Positions 35,913 through 43,435 of a stretch of DNA of 64,000 bases are shown here, in pieces. This stretch comes from Frigoribacterium sp. ACAM 257. Lineage in GTDB: Bacteria > Actinomycetota > Actinomycetes > Actinomycetales > Microbacteriaceae. The translations under genes were made by a program, and so were the position numbers. The stretch covers positions 434,001-498,000 of the forward strand of contig NZ_VOLO01000002.1 of the NCBI RefSeq assembly GCF_007954365.1, read 5' to 3'. Under the pieces are notes generated by a model. It did not search any database. It saw nothing but the letters and a program-made list of their open reading frames with translations, and was not told where the DNA came from. Numbering within the stretch: the first letter of the stretch is position 1; each line of letters starts with the position of its first letter.

Positions 35913-38444
35913 ATGCACGACGCCTCGCCCCTGCCCCGACGATCAGCCGTCCGCCTCCGCACGGCCCTGGGGGTTGCCACCGTCCTCGCCGTCGCGCTCT
36001 CCGGCGCCCTCGTTCCCACCTCCGACGCCCAGGCAGCGTCGACGACGGCCGGTTCCGACGCCTCCTCTCGTTCGGTCGCGAAGGGCTGGGGCTCAGCCGA
36101 CAAGGGCGGCGCGTGGACCACGTGGTCGAGTCCGGCTGCCGGGTTCTCGGTCGGAGGCGGCCTCTCGAAGATCACGGGCCTCGCTCCCGGTGCATCCGCG
36201 ACGGCGGTCCTCAAGGGCGTCACGGCGGGTCACGGAGAGGTTCGCGTCACGACCGTCCTCCCCAAGGGCCCGACGACGCTCTACCAGGGCTGGGAGCTCC
36301 GTCGCCAGGCTGACGGCTCGGCGTATCGCGGACGCGTCGAGCTGGGGCGCACCGGCAAGGTCGTCTTGGCGATCTCCAAGGTGCGCGGCGGCAAAGAGAC
36401 GAACCTCGGTCGCTTTGCCCTCCCGTCCGACGTGACGGCGGGCTCGACCGTGTCACTGGCGTTCCGCGCCGTCGGCACCGCGCCCGTGACCCTCCAGGCC
36501 CGGGCCTGGGTGAAGGGCTCGGCAGTGCCCGGCTGGCAGCTGACGGCCAAGGACTCGGCGGGCGATCGCATCACGCCCGCCGGCACAGTCGGCCTCTGGC
36601 AATACGCCGCCGGCAGCAACGCGGCGGCGGTCTCGACCGCATTCGACGACCTGGTCGTCGTCTCGAATCCCCAGGAGTCTGCGCTGACCCCTGCTCCGTC
36701 GGATGTTCCGTCCCCGGCGCCCGACCCTGCACCGGCCCCTGCGCCCGCACCGGCCCCTGTGCCTGCACCGGCCCCTGTGCCTGCACCGGCCCCTGTGCCC
36801 ACTCCGGCACCTGCTCCGGCGACTGGGGCCGGGCAAGGCTCGGCGGCCGTCGGCTCCGCGTCCTACCCGGTGCCGACCGGTGCCCTCTTCGTCAGCCCCG
36901 CTGGGAACGACGCCGCCTCGGGGACGCAGGCTGCCCCGTTCCGCACCCTCGCGGGCGCGGTGGCCCGTGCGGCGTCAGGCAGCACGATCGTCCTCCGTGC
37001 AGGGACGTACAACGACAGCGTCGTTGTCCCCTTCAACAAGAAGGTGACGATCCAGTCTTACCCGAAGGAGGCCGTCTGGCTCGACGGCACGGTCCCCGTG
37101 ACGTCGTGGACGCGTGCCGGGTCGGGGTGGAGCACCCCGTGGTCGTTCTTCCCGTCCAGCGACATGGACGGCGCGCTCGACAACCCGAGGTTCGTCTCGC
37201 CGTCGTTCCCCTCCGCCGCGAAGCCCGATCAGGTCTTCCTGGACGGGGTGCAGCTCACCCAGGTGACGACGTCGCAGCTCGCGCCCGGCACCTTTGCGGC
37301 TGATGCGGCCAGCGGACGGATCCTCGTCGGCAGCGACCCCTCCGGTCGTGACCTGCGCATCAGCAACAAGAAGCAGGCCATCTGGGTCATGTCAGCCGGC
37401 TCGACCGTGCGGGGCTTGGGCGTGCGCGGATACGCGACTCCCTACGCCGACCGCGGCGCCATCCGCTTCGGCAACGTCGACGCCACCGCCGAGAACCTGG
37501 TCATCCAGGACAACGCGATGATCGGCATCAACCTCGAGAACAACGGGGGCACGCTCTCGCACCTGACGGTCGAGCGCAGCGGCCTCCTGGGGGTCGGGAC
37601 GAACGCCTCCTACGACCTCGAGCTGACCGACTCGGTCATCCGCCAGAACAACTGGCAGCGCTTCAAGGAGGCGCCCGTCTCGGGCGGCGTGAAGATCACG
37701 CGGTCGCGTGGCGTGACGGTGTCGAACAACGACATCAGCCGCAACTACAGCTCCGGTCTCTGGCTCGACGAATCGGTCTACGACTCGAGGATCATCGGGA
37801 ACACGGTGGTCGACAACGAGTGGACCGGCATCCAGCTCGAGCTCTCGAGCAAGGCGGTCGTCGCCGACAACACGGTGACGGGCGGCAAGGCCGGGATCCA
37901 GCTGATGAACACCAACGGCGTGCGCGTCTACAACAACTCGATCGGCGGGGTCAGCCAGTACGGCCTCAAGATCACGCAGGACGAGCGCCGCCAGGCCACG
38001 GCCCCGACCGGCCAGGACCGTCGCCGGCCGATCCCGGACGCGACGACGACCTGGGTGACCGGGGACATCACCGTCGCGAACAACGCGTTCGGCAGCGGCG
38101 GGCTGTACCAGGTGCTCGTCTTCGACAGCAAGACGGGCCGCTCGGCAGACTCGATGGGCATCCTCGTGACGGGCAACGCCTTCAACAAGCGAGTGACCAC
38201 CGCGCAGGCCACGCTGCTGGGCTGGGGCGCCGCCGACAACAAGACGATCACCCGGCTCGACTCGGTCGCGGCGATCGCGGCGCGGAAGCCCTCCTGGCGG
38301 AACGTCGAGACGGGATCGGTGCTCGGCCTCGGCTCCATGCTGAGCCTGCTGGCGTCGTCCGTCGGGATCGCCGCCTCGCTCCCCGCCGACATCGCGGCCC
38401 TGGTCGGCCAGCCCGGCACGGCGAGGAAGATCGGCGCCTTCTGA
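35913..38444 (+). CDS. Secreted right-handed beta-helix protein with N-terminal GWGS domain
   Basis: 843 aa. Signal peptide (about 1-38, ending AQAAS), a beta-sandwich-like domain (about 45-250: SVAKGWGSADKGGAWT ... NAAAVSTAFDDLVVV) shared with the C-terminus of the giant protein at 27125, a Pro-Ala linker of repeated PAPAPVPAP (about 262-305), then a DUF1565/beta-helix region (about 315-770) starting LFVSPAGNDAASGTQAAPFRTL and with repeated coils such as NDISRNYSSGLWL and VVDNEWTGIQLE. Parallel beta-helix proteins of this kind include polysaccharide lyases and mannuronan-type epimerases, so it may trim or modify the island's polymer; no catalytic residue set can be assigned. Start ATG 35913 is chosen because it follows the -10 and opens the signal peptide. 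Confidence 0.87.
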   Translation: MHDASPLPRRSAVRLRTALGVATVLAVALSGALVPTSDAQAASTTAGSDASSRSVAKGWGSADKGGAWTTWSSPAAGFSVGGGLSKITGLAPGASATAVLKGVTAGHGEVRVTTVLPKGPTTLYQGWELRRQADGSAYRGRVELGRTGKVVLAISKVRGGKETNLGRFALPSDVTAGSTVSLAFRAVGTAPVTLQARAWVKGSAVPGWQLTAKDSAGDRITPAGTVGLWQYAAGSNAAAVSTAFDDLVVVSNPQESALTPAPSDVPSPAPDPAPAPAPAPAPVPAPAPVPAPAPVPTPAPAPATGAGQGSAAVGSASYPVPTGALFVSPAGNDAASGTQAAPFRTLAGAVARAASGSTIVLRAGTYNDSVVVPFNKKVTIQSYPKEAVWLDGTVPVTSWTRAGSGWSTPWSFFPSSDMDGALDNPRFVSPSFPSAAKPDQVFLDGVQLTQVTTSQLAPGTFAADAASGRILVGSDPSGRDLRISNKKQAIWVMSAGSTVRGLGVRGYATPYADRGAIRFGNVDATAENLVIQDNAMIGINLENNGGTLSHLTVERSGLLGVGTNASYDLELTDSVIRQNNWQRFKEAPVSGGVKITRSRGVTVSNNDISRNYSSGLWLDESVYDSRIIGNTVVDNEWTGIQLELSSKAVVADNTVTGGKAGIQLMNTNGVRVYNNSIGGVSQYGLKITQDERRQATAPTGQDRRRPIPDATTTWVTGDITVANNAFGSGGLYQVLVFDSKTGRSADSMGILVTGNAFNKRVTTAQATLLGWGAADNKTITRLDSVAAIAARKPSWRNVETGSVLGLGSMLSLLASSVGIAASLPADIAALVGQPGTARKIGAF

Positions 38445-38462
38445 CCCGGCGTCCCCTCTCCG

Positions 38463-38560
38463 CTCCTCATTCAGGAAGATCCGTCCTGAGCGGTGCGGGG
38501 AGGGGACGCGGCGTCCTGAGGCGTGCAGCATGCAGGACCGCGCGAGCGCATCCTCCTGAG
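38463..38560. repeat. 98-bp dispersed repeat, copy A
   Basis: Aligns without gaps to copy B at 40341-40438 with about 69 of 98 bases identical by hand. Identity is concentrated in words: CTCCTCATTCAGGAAGA, GTCCTGA, CGGGG, GTCCTG, GTGCA, CAGGA and CTCCTGAG. It contains the inverted repeat TCAGGA-N7-TCCTGA and GTCCTG-N14-CAGGAC. Occupies most of the gap between the beta-helix gene and the regulator gene. Confidence 0.75.
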
Positions 38561-38582
38561 GAACGGCCGCAGCCCCGCCGAC

Positions 38583-39431
38583 TCAGTCGCGGGCGGTGCT
38601 GAACCGCTGCTCGCCCACGACGCCGAGCAGCGCGAGCGCCTCGCCCGCGCCCGACCCCGGCATGGGCGTGAGCACCAGCAGCACCTGCGACTGGTCCTCG
38701 GTGAACAGCGCCTGGCAGTGCACCTCGATCTCGCCGACCTCGGGGTGCAGCAGGGTCTTGTGCTCGTCGAAGCGGCTGCCCACCTCCTGCAGGTCCCAGT
38801 AGCGACGGAACTCCTCGCTCGACGCGAGCAGGCTCGCCACCACCAGTGCCGCCAGGGGGTCAGGGTCGGCCATCGACGCGGCGACCCGCAGCTGGGCGAC
38901 CTGGAGCCGGCCCTGGTGCTCGTGGTCGCGCTCCGGGTACTGGCCGCGCGCCTCCGGGTGGGCGAACCAGCGGTGGATGCCGCTGCGGTCGAGGCCGGTC
39001 CAGCCGAGCCCGTCGCCGAAGACCGCGGCGGCGAGACGGTTCTGCGCCAGGGTCTCGCCGAGCTCGGTGATGACGAGCGCTGGTGTGTCGTCGAGGCGGT
39101 CGAGCACGCGCATCAGGCCGGGGCTCACGTGGGGCGAGAGCCGGGCGCGGCGGGGAGCCTCATGGCCGGCGAGACGGAAGAGGTGGTCGCGCTCGTCGAG
39201 GTCGAGGCGCAGCCCGCGCGCGATGGCCGTGAGCATCTGGTCGGAGGGCTGCGGCCCCCGGCGCTGCTCGAGGCGGGCCCAGTAGTCGGACGACATGCCG
39301 ACGACCGCGGCGATCTCCTCCCGCCGCAGGCCGGCCGTGCGACGACGGGCGCCGACGGGCAGGCCGACATCGGAGGGCTGCAGCGCCTCGCGGCGTGCAC
39401 GGAGGAACTCGGCGAGTCCGGGACGGTCCAT
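38583..39431 (-). CDS. XRE-family regulator with MmyB-like ligand-binding domain
   Basis: 282 aa. N-terminal helix-turn-helix (about 1-75: LAEFLRARREAL, RRTAGLRREEIAAVVGMSSDYWARLEQRRG, the HTH proper) and a C-terminal MmyB-like/PAS-type domain (about 95-270: ALVITELGETLAQNRLAAAVFGD, HRWFAHPEAR, DPLAALVVASLLASSEEFRRYWDLQEV, VHCQALFTEDQSQVLLVLTPMPGS). Such regulators are commonly divergent from a short-chain dehydrogenase they control, exactly as here. Start ATG 39431 with GAGGA upstream. Confidence 0.9.
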   Translation of the reverse strand: MDRPGLAEFLRARREALQPSDVGLPVGARRRTAGLRREEIAAVVGMSSDYWARLEQRRGPQPSDQMLTAIARGLRLDLDERDHLFRLAGHEAPRRARLSPHVSPGLMRVLDRLDDTPALVITELGETLAQNRLAAAVFGDGLGWTGLDRSGIHRWFAHPEARGQYPERDHEHQGRLQVAQLRVAASMADPDPLAALVVASLLASSEEFRRYWDLQEVGSRFDEHKTLLHPEVGEIEVHCQALFTEDQSQVLLVLTPMPGSGAGEALALLGVVGEQRFSTARD

Positions 39432-39471
39432 GGGCCCATCCTCGACCCTGGCCGCTGCGGGGACCAGGGAC

Positions 39472-39496
39472 CGGCGCTCCCCCGATCGGCGCTCCC
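39472..39496. promoter_or_regulatory. Candidate operator: direct repeats CGGCGCTCCC
   Basis: CGGCGCTCCC at 39472-39481 and again at 39487-39496 (15-bp period) in the divergent regulator/SDR region. A likely binding site of the adjacent XRE regulator (inference). Confidence 0.5.
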
Positions 39497-39575
39497 TTTC
39501 CCCCGAGGGAGGCGCGGCGCAGGCTGGACCGCGACGGGGCGCCGCGCCCCGACGGCCACTGACCGAGGAGACACC

Positions 39576-40322
39576 ATGAAGACCACCGGCAACACAGTCC
39601 TGATCACCGGCGCCACGTCGGGCATCGGCCTCGGCCTCGCCGAGCGCCTGAGCGCCCGCGGCGACACCGTGATCGTCGCCGGCCGCCGCCGCGCCCTGCT
39701 CGACGAGATCGTCGCGACGCACCCCGGCGTGCACGCCGTCGAGCTCGACGTCGCCGACCCCGAGTCGATCCGCTCGGCCTTCGAGACGGTCACCCGCGAG
39801 CACCCCGACCTCGACGTCGTCGTCACGATGGCGGGCATCATGCTCCCCGAGGACCTGCGCGACCCTGCGCACCTCGCCGTCGCCGAGTCGATCGTCACGA
39901 CGAACCTGCTCGGCACGATCCGCACCGCCGCCGCATTCGGCCCCTGGCTCGCGGCCAAGCCCGACGGCGTGCTGATGACCGTCTCGTCGGGCCTGGCGTT
40001 CGTGCCCCTGCCCGTGACGCCGACCTACTCCGCCACCAAGGCCGCGGTGCACTCGTTCACCCAGAGCCTGCGCGTGCAGTGGGCCGACACGCCCCTGCAG
40101 GTCGTCGAGCTCGTGCCGCCGGCGGTGCAGACCACGCTGATGGGCCAGCAGGACGACGAGTCGGCGATGCCGCTCGAGGAGTTCCTGGACGAGACCGTGA
40201 GCATCCTCGAGCAGCAGCCCGACGTCGAGGAGGTGCTCGTGCAGCGCGTCCGGTTCCTCCGCGACGCCGAGGCCGAGGGGCGCCACGCGGACGTGCTCGC
40301 GCTCCTCTCGCAGCACCGCTGA
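39576..40322 (+). CDS. Short-chain dehydrogenase/reductase (DltE-like)
   Basis: 248 aa NAD(P)-dependent SDR. Cofactor motif TGATSGIG (about 10-17), AGRR (NADP-type Arg) after beta-2, catalytic Ser in TVSSGLAFVP (about 139) and YSATK (about 152-156). Residues 175-190 (VVELVPPAVQTTLMG) are typical of the DltE-like subgroup. GAGGAG precedes the ATG. Controlled presumably by the divergent XRE regulator. Substrate unknown. Confidence 0.9.
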   Translation: MKTTGNTVLITGATSGIGLGLAERLSARGDTVIVAGRRRALLDEIVATHPGVHAVELDVADPESIRSAFETVTREHPDLDVVVTMAGIMLPEDLRDPAHLAVAESIVTTNLLGTIRTAAAFGPWLAAKPDGVLMTVSSGLAFVPLPVTPTYSATKAAVHSFTQSLRVQWADTPLQVVELVPPAVQTTLMGQQDDESAMPLEEFLDETVSILEQQPDVEEVLVQRVRFLRDAEAEGRHADVLALLSQHR

Positions 40323-40340
40323 CCCGCGCCTCCTGTCCCT

Positions 40341-40438
40341 CTCCTCATTCAGGAAGACGTGTCCTGATCCGCGCGGGGGAGGGAGCCGCGGTCCTGGATC
40401 GTGCACGGTTCAGGAAGTCGACCCCTCGGCCTCCTGAG
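40341..40438. repeat. 98-bp dispersed repeat, copy B
   Basis: Direct-orientation partner of copy A (38463-38560). Keeps TCAGGA-N7-TCCTGA exactly, and the ends CTCCTCATTCAGG and CTCCTGAG. Lies directly after the SDR gene, so the regulator/SDR pair is bracketed by the two copies. Confidence 0.75.
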
Positions 40439-40500
40439 TCCTGCTGCGTCGGGCATCCGACCCCAGCCGAGGAGGCGGCGGCCGCGTCGGCGGCACCGCC

Positions 40501-40506
40501 TACGAT
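40501..40506 (+). promoter_or_regulatory. -10 box for leaderless tsaB transcript
   Basis: TACGAT, seven bases, GTG 40514. Gives tsaB-rimI-tsaD their own promoter after separation from tsaE. Confidence 0.65.
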
Positions 40507-40513
40507 TGACCTC

Positions 40514-41188
40514 GTGATCCTGGCCATCGACACCTCAGCCGGCACGGCCGTCGCCGTCGTCGACCGCGACGGCGGGGTCCTCGCCGAGCGGTCCGTCGCC
40601 GACACCCGTCGGCACGCCGAGGTGATCGGCACGCTCATCGAGGCTGTCACGACCGAGGCCGGCGTCTCGCCGCGCGACCTCAGCGCCGTCGTGGCAGGGG
40701 TCGGGCCCGGCCCGTTCACCGGTCTCCGGGTCGGCATCGTCGCCGCCCGCGCGTACGCGTTCGGCGCCGGGGTGCCCTGTCTCGCCGTCGGCAGCCACGA
40801 CGCGGTCGCCTTCCAGCGCCTCAGCGCCGCGGCCGGCAGGTCGGTCGCCGACGCGGGCGGCCGCCTCGACTCCCCGCTCGTCGTGGTGACCGACGCGCGC
40901 CGCCGCGAGGTGGCGTGGACGGCCTGGGCGGGCCTCGACGACGACGGCCTCCCCGTGGCGGCCGGGGGGCCCGCGCTCGTGGTGCCGGCGCTCCTCGGCG
41001 AGGCGACCGGCGCCTCCTCGACGTGGCCCCGCACCGACCCCGACGACACCGTCGTGTCGGCCGGGGCGCTCGGCATGCTGGCCGAGCGGCTCTTCGAGCA
41101 CGGCCGGCCGTTCGCCGACGCGGCTCCTCTCTACCTGCGCGAGCCGGACGTGACGCCGGCGGCCCGGCCGAAGACGGTCAGCCAGTGA
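40514..41188 (+). CDS. tsaB: tRNA t6A complex dimerisation subunit TsaB
   Basis: 224 aa, inactive ASKHA-fold partner of TsaD. Begins [20 protein letters not shown], with [30 protein letters not shown] (about 64-86) diagnostic. GTG 40514 fits the -10 spacing. Stop overlaps the rimI start (GTGA). Confidence 0.95.
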   Translation: MILAIDTSAGTAVAVVDRDGGVLAERSVADTRRHAEVIGTLIEAVTTEAGVSPRDLSAVVAGVGPGPFTGLRVGIVAARAYAFGAGVPCLAVGSHDAVAFQRLSAAAGRSVADAGGRLDSPLVVVTDARRREVAWTAWAGLDDDGLPVAAGGPALVVPALLGEATGASSTWPRTDPDDTVVSAGALGMLAERLFEHGRPFADAAPLYLREPDVTPAARPKTVSQ

Positions 41189-41727
41189 GCTTCCGGCTGC
41201 GTCGCGCCTCCGTCGACGACCTCGACGCCGTCATGGCCATCGAGACGTCCGTGTTCGTGAACGACGCCTGGTCACGCGAGGGCATGGCGCACGAGCTCGC
41301 CTCCCGCGACGGCTTCTACCTCGTCGCCGTGCCCGACGTCGACGACACCCGCATCGTGGGTTACAGCGGTCTGATGGTGCTGCCCGGGGCTCCCGACGCC
41401 GACGTGCAGACCATCGCGGTGCTGCCCGAGGCGCGTCGCGTCGGGCTCGGGCGGGCCCTCATGGGGCAGATGATCGCCGAGGCCAGGCGACGCGGCGTCC
41501 GCGACGTGTTCCTCGAGGTGCGCGCGGACAACCCCGGGGCGCAGAGCCTCTACGAGTCGCTCGGCTTCGAGGGGATCGCGGTGCGGCCCCGTTACTACAT
41601 GCCCGACGGCGTGGACGCGGTGGTGATGCGCCTGCAGGTGCCGGCGACGACGACCGAGCTCGCGGGCACCGCCGCCGCGTCGGCGACCGCCGTGACCGAG
41701 ACGAGCGAGAGCGAGCAGCTGCCGTGA
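41185..41727 (+). CDS. rimI: Ribosomal-protein-S18-type N-acetyltransferase RimI
   Basis: 180 aa GNAT enzyme; the RimI family acetylates protein N-termini, classically S18. Acetyl-CoA loop [19 protein letters not shown] (about 78-96), then [30 protein letters not shown], a standard RimI signature. The last about 30 residues are a low-complexity Ala/Thr/Ser/Glu tail. Placed between tsaB and tsaD as in mycobacteria. Confidence 0.93.
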   Translation: MSFRLRRASVDDLDAVMAIETSVFVNDAWSREGMAHELASRDGFYLVAVPDVDDTRIVGYSGLMVLPGAPDADVQTIAVLPEARRVGLGRALMGQMIAEARRRGVRDVFLEVRADNPGAQSLYESLGFEGIAVRPRYYMPDGVDAVVMRLQVPATTTELAGTAAASATAVTETSESEQLP

Positions 41728-42803
41728 CCGAGACGACCGCCTCCTCGACGCCGGCCCACGCTCCCGTCGTGCTCGGCATCGAGACCAGCTGCGACGAGAC
41801 CGGGGTCGGCATCGTCCGGGGCACCGAGCTGCTCGCCAACGTCATCTCGTCGTCCATGGACGAGCACGCGCGCTACGGCGGCGTCGTGCCCGAGGTCGCC
41901 GCGCGCGCCCACCTCGACGCGATGGAGCCTGCCCTGCGTGCGGCGCTCGCGGAGGCCGGGCTCACACTCGACGAGGTCGACGCGATCGCCGTGACGAGCG
42001 GCCCCGGGCTGGCCGGCGCGCTCATGGTCGGCGTCGGGGCCGCGAAGGCCCTCGCCCTCGCGACGGGCAAGCCCCTCTACGCCGTGAACCACCTCGTCGG
42101 GCACGTCGGCGCCGACGTGCTGCGAGACGACGGCAGCGACCTCGAGCTGCCGACCGTCGCCCTGCTCGTCTCGGGCGGCCACACCTCGCTGCTGCACGTG
42201 CGCGACCTCGTCGACGACGTGCAGCTGCTGGGCGAGACCATCGACGACGCGGCGGGCGAGGCGTTCGACAAGGTCGCCCGTCTGCTCGGGCTGCCCTATC
42301 CCGGCGGGCCCCACATCGACCGCGTGGCCGTCGGCGGGGACCCTGCGGCGATCCGGTTCCCGAGGGGGCTCACCCTCCCGAAGGACAGAGCCGCGCACCG
42401 GTGGGACTTCTCGTTCTCCGGCCTCAAGACCGCCGTCGCGCGGTGGGTCGAGCGCCGCCGTGACGAGGGGCAGGAGGTGCCGGTCGCCGACGTGGCCGCC
42501 AGCTTCCGCGAGGCGGTCGCCGACGTCCTGCTCACGAAGGCGCTCGACGCGTGTGCCGAGCTGGGCGTGCCGCGCCTCCTGCTCGGCGGGGGCGTCGTCG
42601 CCAACGCGCGGGTCCGACAGCTGGCGGAGGAGCGCTGCGCCGCCGCCGGGATCGAGCTGCGCGTGCCGCCCTTGTCGCTCTGCACCGACAACGGCGCCAT
42701 GATCGCGGCCCTCGGCGCTCAGCTCGTCTCTCGCGGGCGTGCGCCGTCGCCGCTCGACTTCGGGGCGGACTCGACCCTGCCGGTGACGGTCGTCCAGGTC
42801 TGA
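41724..42803 (+). CDS. tsaD: tRNA N6-adenosine threonylcarbamoyltransferase TsaD
   Basis: 359 aa catalytic subunit of t6A37 synthesis. [14 protein letters not shown] at the start, the metal-binding HxxxH-type motif in AVNHLVGHV (about 121), [27 protein letters not shown], and [18 protein letters not shown] start overlaps rimI's stop. The tsaE ATPase partner is 21.8 kb upstream. Confidence 0.97.
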   Translation: MTETTASSTPAHAPVVLGIETSCDETGVGIVRGTELLANVISSSMDEHARYGGVVPEVAARAHLDAMEPALRAALAEAGLTLDEVDAIAVTSGPGLAGALMVGVGAAKALALATGKPLYAVNHLVGHVGADVLRDDGSDLELPTVALLVSGGHTSLLHVRDLVDDVQLLGETIDDAAGEAFDKVARLLGLPYPGGPHIDRVAVGGDPAAIRFPRGLTLPKDRAAHRWDFSFSGLKTAVARWVERRRDEGQEVPVADVAASFREAVADVLLTKALDACAELGVPRLLLGGGVVANARVRQLAEERCAAAGIELRVPPLSLCTDNGAMIAALGAQLVSRGRAPSPLDFGADSTLPVTVVQV

Positions 42804-42867
42804 CGCGGGCCGCGCCCCGTTGTCCACAGGCGGCGTGCTCAGCCGAGCCGTCCCCTGCCCCTCGCGC

Positions 42868-42873
42868 TAGGGT
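42868..42873 (+). promoter_or_regulatory. -10 box for the first DUF4190-type gene
   Basis: TAGGGT, giving a leader of about 25 nt with AAGGAG before ATG 42905. Confidence 0.45.
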
Positions 42874-42904
42874 GGGGGCCTCACGACCAAGGAGACCACG
42901 GGAC

Positions 42905-43276
42905 ATGACCGATCAGAACCCGGCCCCCCAGGGCCAGCCCTACCAGCAGGACGCCTACCAGCAGAACCCGTACCAGGCGCCGCCGGCGCCGAACGGCGGC
43001 TACGGTGCACCTGCGCAGCGCAACTCGCTCGCACTCGTCGCCCTCATCCTCGGCATCGCCGGCTTCTTCACGGGCATCGCGAGCATCGGCGCGATCGTCG
43101 TGGGCCACATCTCGCTCAGCCAGATCAAGAAGACCGGCGAAGAGGGCCGGAGCATGGCGCTCTGGGGGCTCATCCTCGGATACGTCGCGGTCGCGCTCTT
43201 CATCATCGCCATCGTCTTCGTGATCATCTTCGTCGCGGCCGCCGCCTCGACCGGCATCAACTACGACACCTACTGA
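42905..43276 (+). CDS. Small DUF4190-type membrane protein
   Basis: 123 aa. A hydrophilic Gln/Pro/Tyr-rich N-terminus (about 1-35, QQDAYQQNPYQAPPAPNGGY), then two hydrophobic hairpins (about 40-68 and 83-112) separated by GHISLSQIKKTGEEGRSMA, the DUF4190 signature. Function unknown; a second, longer member follows on the same strand. Confidence 0.82.
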   Translation: MTDQNPAPQGQPYQQDAYQQNPYQAPPAPNGGYGAPAQRNSLALVALILGIAGFFTGIASIGAIVVGHISLSQIKKTGEEGRSMALWGLILGYVAVALFIIAIVFVIIFVAAAASTGINYDTY

Positions 43277-43330
43277 GTCGGTCGCGCGCCTCCTGGCCCG
43301 GGCACCCCGGGCGCTCCAGGGCTCGATGGA

Positions 43331-43369
43331 TAGCATGACGGGGTCCGCGCTCACCGGCGCGGGCCCCGT
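43331..43369 (+). promoter_or_regulatory. -10 box and leader hairpin of the second DUF4190 gene
   Basis: TAGCAT (43331-43336) followed at once by a 12-bp hairpin, ACGGGGTCCGCG with CGCGGGCCCCGT (43338-43369, one G-U pair). The hairpin would sit at the very 5' end of the transcript (a stability element) or end the upstream transcript. Confidence 0.45.
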
Positions 43370-43435
43370 TCCCGCACCTTGAGCGCGTCGACCACGCGAC
43401 TCGTCCGCAGCAGCCCCGCACGCGAAAGGCTCCTC

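Noticed and set aside
38463-40438. Insertion sequence or integrase in the repeat-bracketed cassette
   Set aside because: No transposase, integrase or recombinase gene occurs here or elsewhere in the window; only the two 98-bp repeats hint at mobility.
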